From Bacillota bacterium (lineage in GTDB: Bacteria > Bacillota > Bacilli > Alicyclobacillales > SLC66): 47,166 nt of DNA. Below, piece after piece: positions 44,686 to 47,166 of the stretch. Location: contig JAJZCW010000025.1 in assembly GCA_021828865.1 (NCBI GenBank), positions 1-47,166 of the forward strand. The letters are read 5' to 3'. The notes below the pieces were generated by a model. That model saw nothing but the letters and a program-made list of their open reading frames with translations, was not told the origin of the DNA and made no database searches. Positions within the stretch are counted from its first letter, which is position 1; each line of letters starts with the position of its first letter. The position numbers were made by a program, and so were the translations under genes.

Positions 44686-46260
44686 CTATTCAAAAAACAT
44701 CTGATTCTCTGCCGCGTAAAATGTACCTTTTGTTTCTCTATCTACTATTTTTCTGTTATTTTTGATTCTTAAATGAGTTTTGGGATATGCTGCCTTAAAA
44801 ATAGACACTTCCCCCTCACCTCGAGTTTGTAACAAATTAGACCACGATTTAACCAATGATTGTAACTGATATAATTCACTTTCTAAGTGCTGCTTGGTTA
44901 AAATGGCATTGTTATACTCATTTTGCGTCTCTTCTGACAAAGGTTCCGATGCCGTATCATAGGCTTCCAGCAATCGCAACAATTTTTCTAAATGATTTCT
45001 CTTATTTTGAAATTCCTTCAATACATGCTCCATTCTTTCTCGAATGTGATCGCGATTAAAGCCTGAAACCGAAACAAGGGTTGATCTCTCGTAAGCGTTA
45101 CCAATATACGCAGCAATCACTTGGGATTCAGCGATTACCTGTCCACCAATCAATTTCCCCTTATCCTTATCAAGCATCACTACTTTTGCCTGCAAATCAC
45201 TGCCCATAGCATAATAGCCAATATGAATTTCATTACCAGCTCTCATCACACAATCATTTGCATGCTTGGCGTAAATATTGCCTTTTGCTTCAATGGTAGC
45301 TTTCCCATGCCCATAAACTCCTCCACGAAGATATATATCCCCATTTTTAGATATAATTTGGTGGACAGCTCCAATCCCCATGGGGCTTAAAATAGAAACA
45401 TCCTTACCTGCGATCACAGAAAATGTATCTTGAACGGTACCATGGATGATGACAGACCCAGAAAAATCGATATTTCCAGTACCCACACCCACATCCCCTG
45501 AAATCGTAAGGCGATCGATCACACTGACACGACCATTAACCCAGTCCACTGCGCCATCAATAGCAGCCCGTAAAACAGACTTATCACCCTCAACGACAAG
45601 CGTTACGGTTTTGGGATCATAGCGCAATGCCTGGTCTCTCCCTTTCATCGGTGGGATCAAATTTCCGGTAACTGTTCGACCAGGCGTTCCACAAGTAGCT
45701 GGAATTTTCTCGCCTAACCAGCCCCCTTTTTCAATTTCGTCAATAAAATGCATCTCATAGAAGTCAGTTTTTCCATCAGACTTAAGTAAGGGCTTTCTTT
45801 CTGACTGTGCAACATATTTGATCACCGCATTTTCACCGGGTATAGGTGAAGTACCCTGTGCGACAATGATCCATTGTTGAGAAGCAAATGGGCCTCTTAA
45901 AGCATCCATCAAAAAACCATCACGTACCCCATGATTACTTAATGCTTGAAGGACCTCACTTAATATACCGTTGTTATGATTAAGTGCTTCTTGAGTCTGA
46001 TGAATTCTAATTTTTGCCTCCATACCGTCTGATCTGATTTCGCATTCAACTAACGGTCTCCATTTACCAATTTGAATTTTTTCACCAGTAAATTGAGTAA
46101 ACGCTTGTTGCAACAAAGCAAAATTTTTTACTTCAATACGAGGTAATTGCCCTAATATACTTTGGAACGACTTCAATGTAAGACCGTCATGACGTAGTTG
46201 TAAAAAAACACCATCATCCTCTACCGTGAGCGAATAATCATCGTCTTCATAAATCGTCAT
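44686..46260 (-). CDS. FapA family (DUF342) protein
   Basis: DUF342/FapA proteins are widespread; one was linked to flagellar assembly and membrane-associated regulation in Vibrio. The 524-residue product has an N-terminal domain (about 1-140), a long right-handed beta-helix core with Gly-rich turns (GNIDFSGSVIIHGTVQDTF, GDIYLRGGVYGHGKATIEAKG), and a C-terminal coiled coil (about 400-480). The start ATG 46260 follows AGGTGA; GTG 46269 and ATG 46266 are alternatives. A TTGACA promoter lies at 46356-46385. It leads the pair with the GAF protein. Confidence 0.85.
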   Translation of the reverse strand: MTIYEDDDYSLTVEDDGVFLQLRHDGLTLKSFQSILGQLPRIEVKNFALLQQAFTQFTGEKIQIGKWRPLVECEIRSDGMEAKIRIHQTQEALNHNNGILSEVLQALSNHGVRDGFLMDALRGPFASQQWIIVAQGTSPIPGENAVIKYVAQSERKPLLKSDGKTDFYEMHFIDEIEKGGWLGEKIPATCGTPGRTVTGNLIPPMKGRDQALRYDPKTVTLVVEGDKSVLRAAIDGAVDWVNGRVSVIDRLTISGDVGVGTGNIDFSGSVIIHGTVQDTFSVIAGKDVSILSPMGIGAVHQIISKNGDIYLRGGVYGHGKATIEAKGNIYAKHANDCVMRAGNEIHIGYYAMGSDLQAKVVMLDKDKGKLIGGQVIAESQVIAAYIGNAYERSTLVSVSGFNRDHIRERMEHVLKEFQNKRNHLEKLLRLLEAYDTASEPLSEETQNEYNNAILTKQHLESELYQLQSLVKSWSNLLQTRGEGEVSIFKAAYPKTHLRIKNNRKIVDRETKGTFYAAENQMFFE

Positions 46261-46328
46261 CGACATCACCTGTGTAAATACATATTTTTGTCATGTAAAT
46301 TTCAAGAGAAAGAATATAGCTTCTTCCA

Positions 46329-46352
46329 ATAATGAATAATCAATCATTATTA
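46329..46352. repeat. AT-rich inverted repeat in the fapA leader
   Basis: AATAATGA and TCATTATT are eight-base arms separated by eight bases, between the fapA promoter and its start. A weak RNA hairpin or a protein-binding site are both possible. Confidence 0.4.
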
Positions 46353-46355
46353 AAT

Positions 46356-46385
46356 ATTCTAATATATTAAAGCGTTTTATGTCAA
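46356..46385 (-). promoter_or_regulatory. SigA promoter of the fapA-GAF operon
   Basis: On the minus strand a perfect TTGACA (46380-46385) and TAGAAT (46356-46361, five of six) are 18 bases apart, about 95 bases before the fapA start and 60 bases after the tRNA terminator. The flanks are very A+T-rich. Confidence 0.7.
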
Positions 46386-46445
46386 TAAATAATTGAACCT
46401 GTAAATTTTAACTATAATTCTATAAACATTACATTTTTTATAATT

Positions 46446-46479
46446 AAATAAAAAAGGCTTCTCGGCGAACGAGAAACCT
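46446..46479 (-). terminator. Intrinsic terminator of the tRNA operon
   Basis: A ten-base stem (AGGTTTCTCG/CGAGAAGCCT, one G-U pair, loop TTCGC) is followed on the minus strand by TTTTTTATTT. It starts 18 bases beyond tRNA-Cys. Confidence 0.9.
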
Positions 46480-46497
46480 AATTACATTTAATATTCT

Positions 46498-46572
46498 TGG
46501 AGGCGCCACCCGGATTCGAACCGGGGAATGAAGGTTTTGCAGACCTTGGCCTTACCACTTGGCTATGGCGCC
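46498..46572 (-). tRNA. tRNA-Cys (anticodon GCA), CCA encoded
   Basis: The acceptor stem GGCGCCA/TGGCGCC, anticodon loop CTGCAAA and T loop GGTTCGAATCC are complete, with discriminator T and encoded CCA. Last gene of the operon. Confidence 0.96.
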
Positions 46573-46578
46573 AATAAA

Positions 46579-46654
<76 letters not shown>

Positions 46655-46661
46655 AAAATAT

Positions 46662-46737
46662 TGGTTGCGGGGGCAGGACTCGAACCTGCGACCTTCGGGT
46701 TATGAGCCCGACGAGCTGCCAACTGCTCCACCCCGCG
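46662..46737 (-). tRNA. Initiator tRNA-Met (anticodon CAT), CCA encoded
   Basis: The first base C faces A at the top of the acceptor stem (CGCGGGG / CCCCGCA), and the anticodon stem has three consecutive G-C pairs (GGG-CTCATAA-CCC). Both are hallmarks of bacterial initiator tRNA. CCA is encoded. Confidence 0.95.
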
Positions 46738-46744
46738 ATATAGG

Positions 46745-46820
46745 TGGAGCTCCCAACCAGATTCGAACTGGTGACCTCATCCTTACCATGGATGCGCTCT
46801 GCCGACTGAGCTATGGGAGC
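46745..46820 (-). tRNA. tRNA-Thr (anticodon GGT), CCA encoded
   Basis: Acceptor stem GCTCCCA/TGGGAGC, anticodon loop ATGGTAA in a CATCC/GGATG stem, T arm AGTTCGAATCT, discriminator T and encoded CCA. Confidence 0.96.
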
Positions 46821-46827
46821 AAAGGTA

Positions 46828-46899
46828 CTGGGGAGGCAGGGATCGAACCTGCGAGTGACGGAGTCAAAGTCCGTTGCCTTACCACTTGGCTACTCCCCA
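46828..46899 (-). tRNA. tRNA-Gln (anticodon TTG), CCA not encoded
   Basis: Acceptor stem TGGGGAG/CTCCCCA with the U1-A72 pair typical of tRNA-Gln, anticodon loop CTTTGAC and discriminator G are clear. The three bases after the discriminator are TAC, so CCA must be added by the cell, unlike its five neighbours. Confidence 0.95.
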
Positions 46900-46917
46900 A
46901 CATCTATTTAGATGTGA

Positions 46918-47001
<84 letters not shown>

Positions 47002-47014
47002 AGAAAACACACTG

Positions 47015-47044
47015 ATTATAACATACCTTTAGTACTCTCTCCAA
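47015..47044 (-). promoter_or_regulatory. Extended -10 promoter of the tRNA operon
   Basis: On the minus strand TGTTATAAT (47015-47023) is a full extended -10 box and TTGGAG (47039-47044) is a weak -35, 18 bases apart. It lies between the 23S end and tRNA-Tyr, so the tRNAs may be made apart from the rRNA. Confidence 0.68.
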
Positions 47045-47075
47045 CCTCTTACGCAACACGGAGTGTACATCTTCG

Positions 47076-47166
47076 TAGGATAAGCCCTCGACCGATTCGT
47101 ATCCGTCCGCTCCACACATCACTGTGCTTCCACGCCGGACCGATTGACCTTGTGTTCTTCAAGGGG
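47076..47166 (-). rRNA. 23S ribosomal RNA, 3' end (cut by window edge)
   Basis: Read on the minus strand the last 90 bases match the 3' terminal region of Bacillota 23S rRNA as I remember it (GTGGAAGCACAG, TGTGTGGAGC, AATCGGTCGAGGGCTTATCC). The exact mature end, about 47076-47078, is estimated. No 5S rRNA gene fits in the roughly 75 bases before tRNA-Tyr. Confidence 0.88.

Overview
The window is about 47 kb of a spore-forming Bacillota chromosome, most likely from the Alicyclobacillaceae/Bacillales side. Three things point there: a CodY-type regulator, the Bacillus-type order sucC-sucD-dprA-topA-trmFO-xerC-hslV-hslU-codY-flgB, and an RsfA-like prespore regulator. Base composition is moderate and fairly even, and I saw no insertion sequence, phage or CRISPR array. 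The species cannot be named from sequence alone. Most genes lie on the minus strand, so the window reads as transcription from right to left.

Right end (46.3-47.2 kb): the 3' end of a 23S rRNA runs in from the right edge. It is followed by a six-tRNA operon (Tyr, Gln, Thr, initiator Met, Phe, Cys) with its own extended -10 promoter and an intrinsic terminator. No 5S gene fits between them. Next come a DUF342/FapA protein and a protein of apparently repeated GAF-like modules, a BadF-type sugar kinase, a decayed small ORF, and three plus-strand genes (MFS transporter, RsfA-like regulator, PLP aminotransferase).

Middle (27.3-38.1 kb): a minus-strand run holds an HI0933-type flavoprotein, folB, an acyl-CoA thioesterase, a PASTA protein with a degenerate kinase-like domain, and a thiolase. 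After these come a secreted glucosaminidase with seven tandem repeats and a three-gene envelope operon (O-antigen-ligase-like protein, large membrane/beta-rich protein, lipoprotein). The thiolase/glucosaminidase junction carries a hairpin in which a likely terminator, a promoter, a ribosome binding site and a start codon are superimposed.

Housekeeping block (11.7-27.3 kb): rplS and rbgA separated by an intrinsic terminator, a fused rnhB-yraN, a YneF-like protein, the comM/yifB AAA+ gene, a small zinc-ribbon protein with a strong promoter, sucCD, dprA, topA, trmFO, xerC, hslVU and codY.

Left end (1-11.6 kb): the front of the fla/che operon, flgB-flgC-fliE-fliF-fliG-fliH-fliI-fliJ-motE-like-fliK-flgD-flbD-fliL-fliM-fliY, truncated at the left edge inside fliY. 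The genes are tightly packed or overlapping. The hook gene flgE, which usually sits between flgD and flbD, is missing there.

Many starts were moved downstream of the longest ORF because a good Shine-Dalgarno sequence or the family start lies at an internal ATG or GTG. These choices are stated in each entry.
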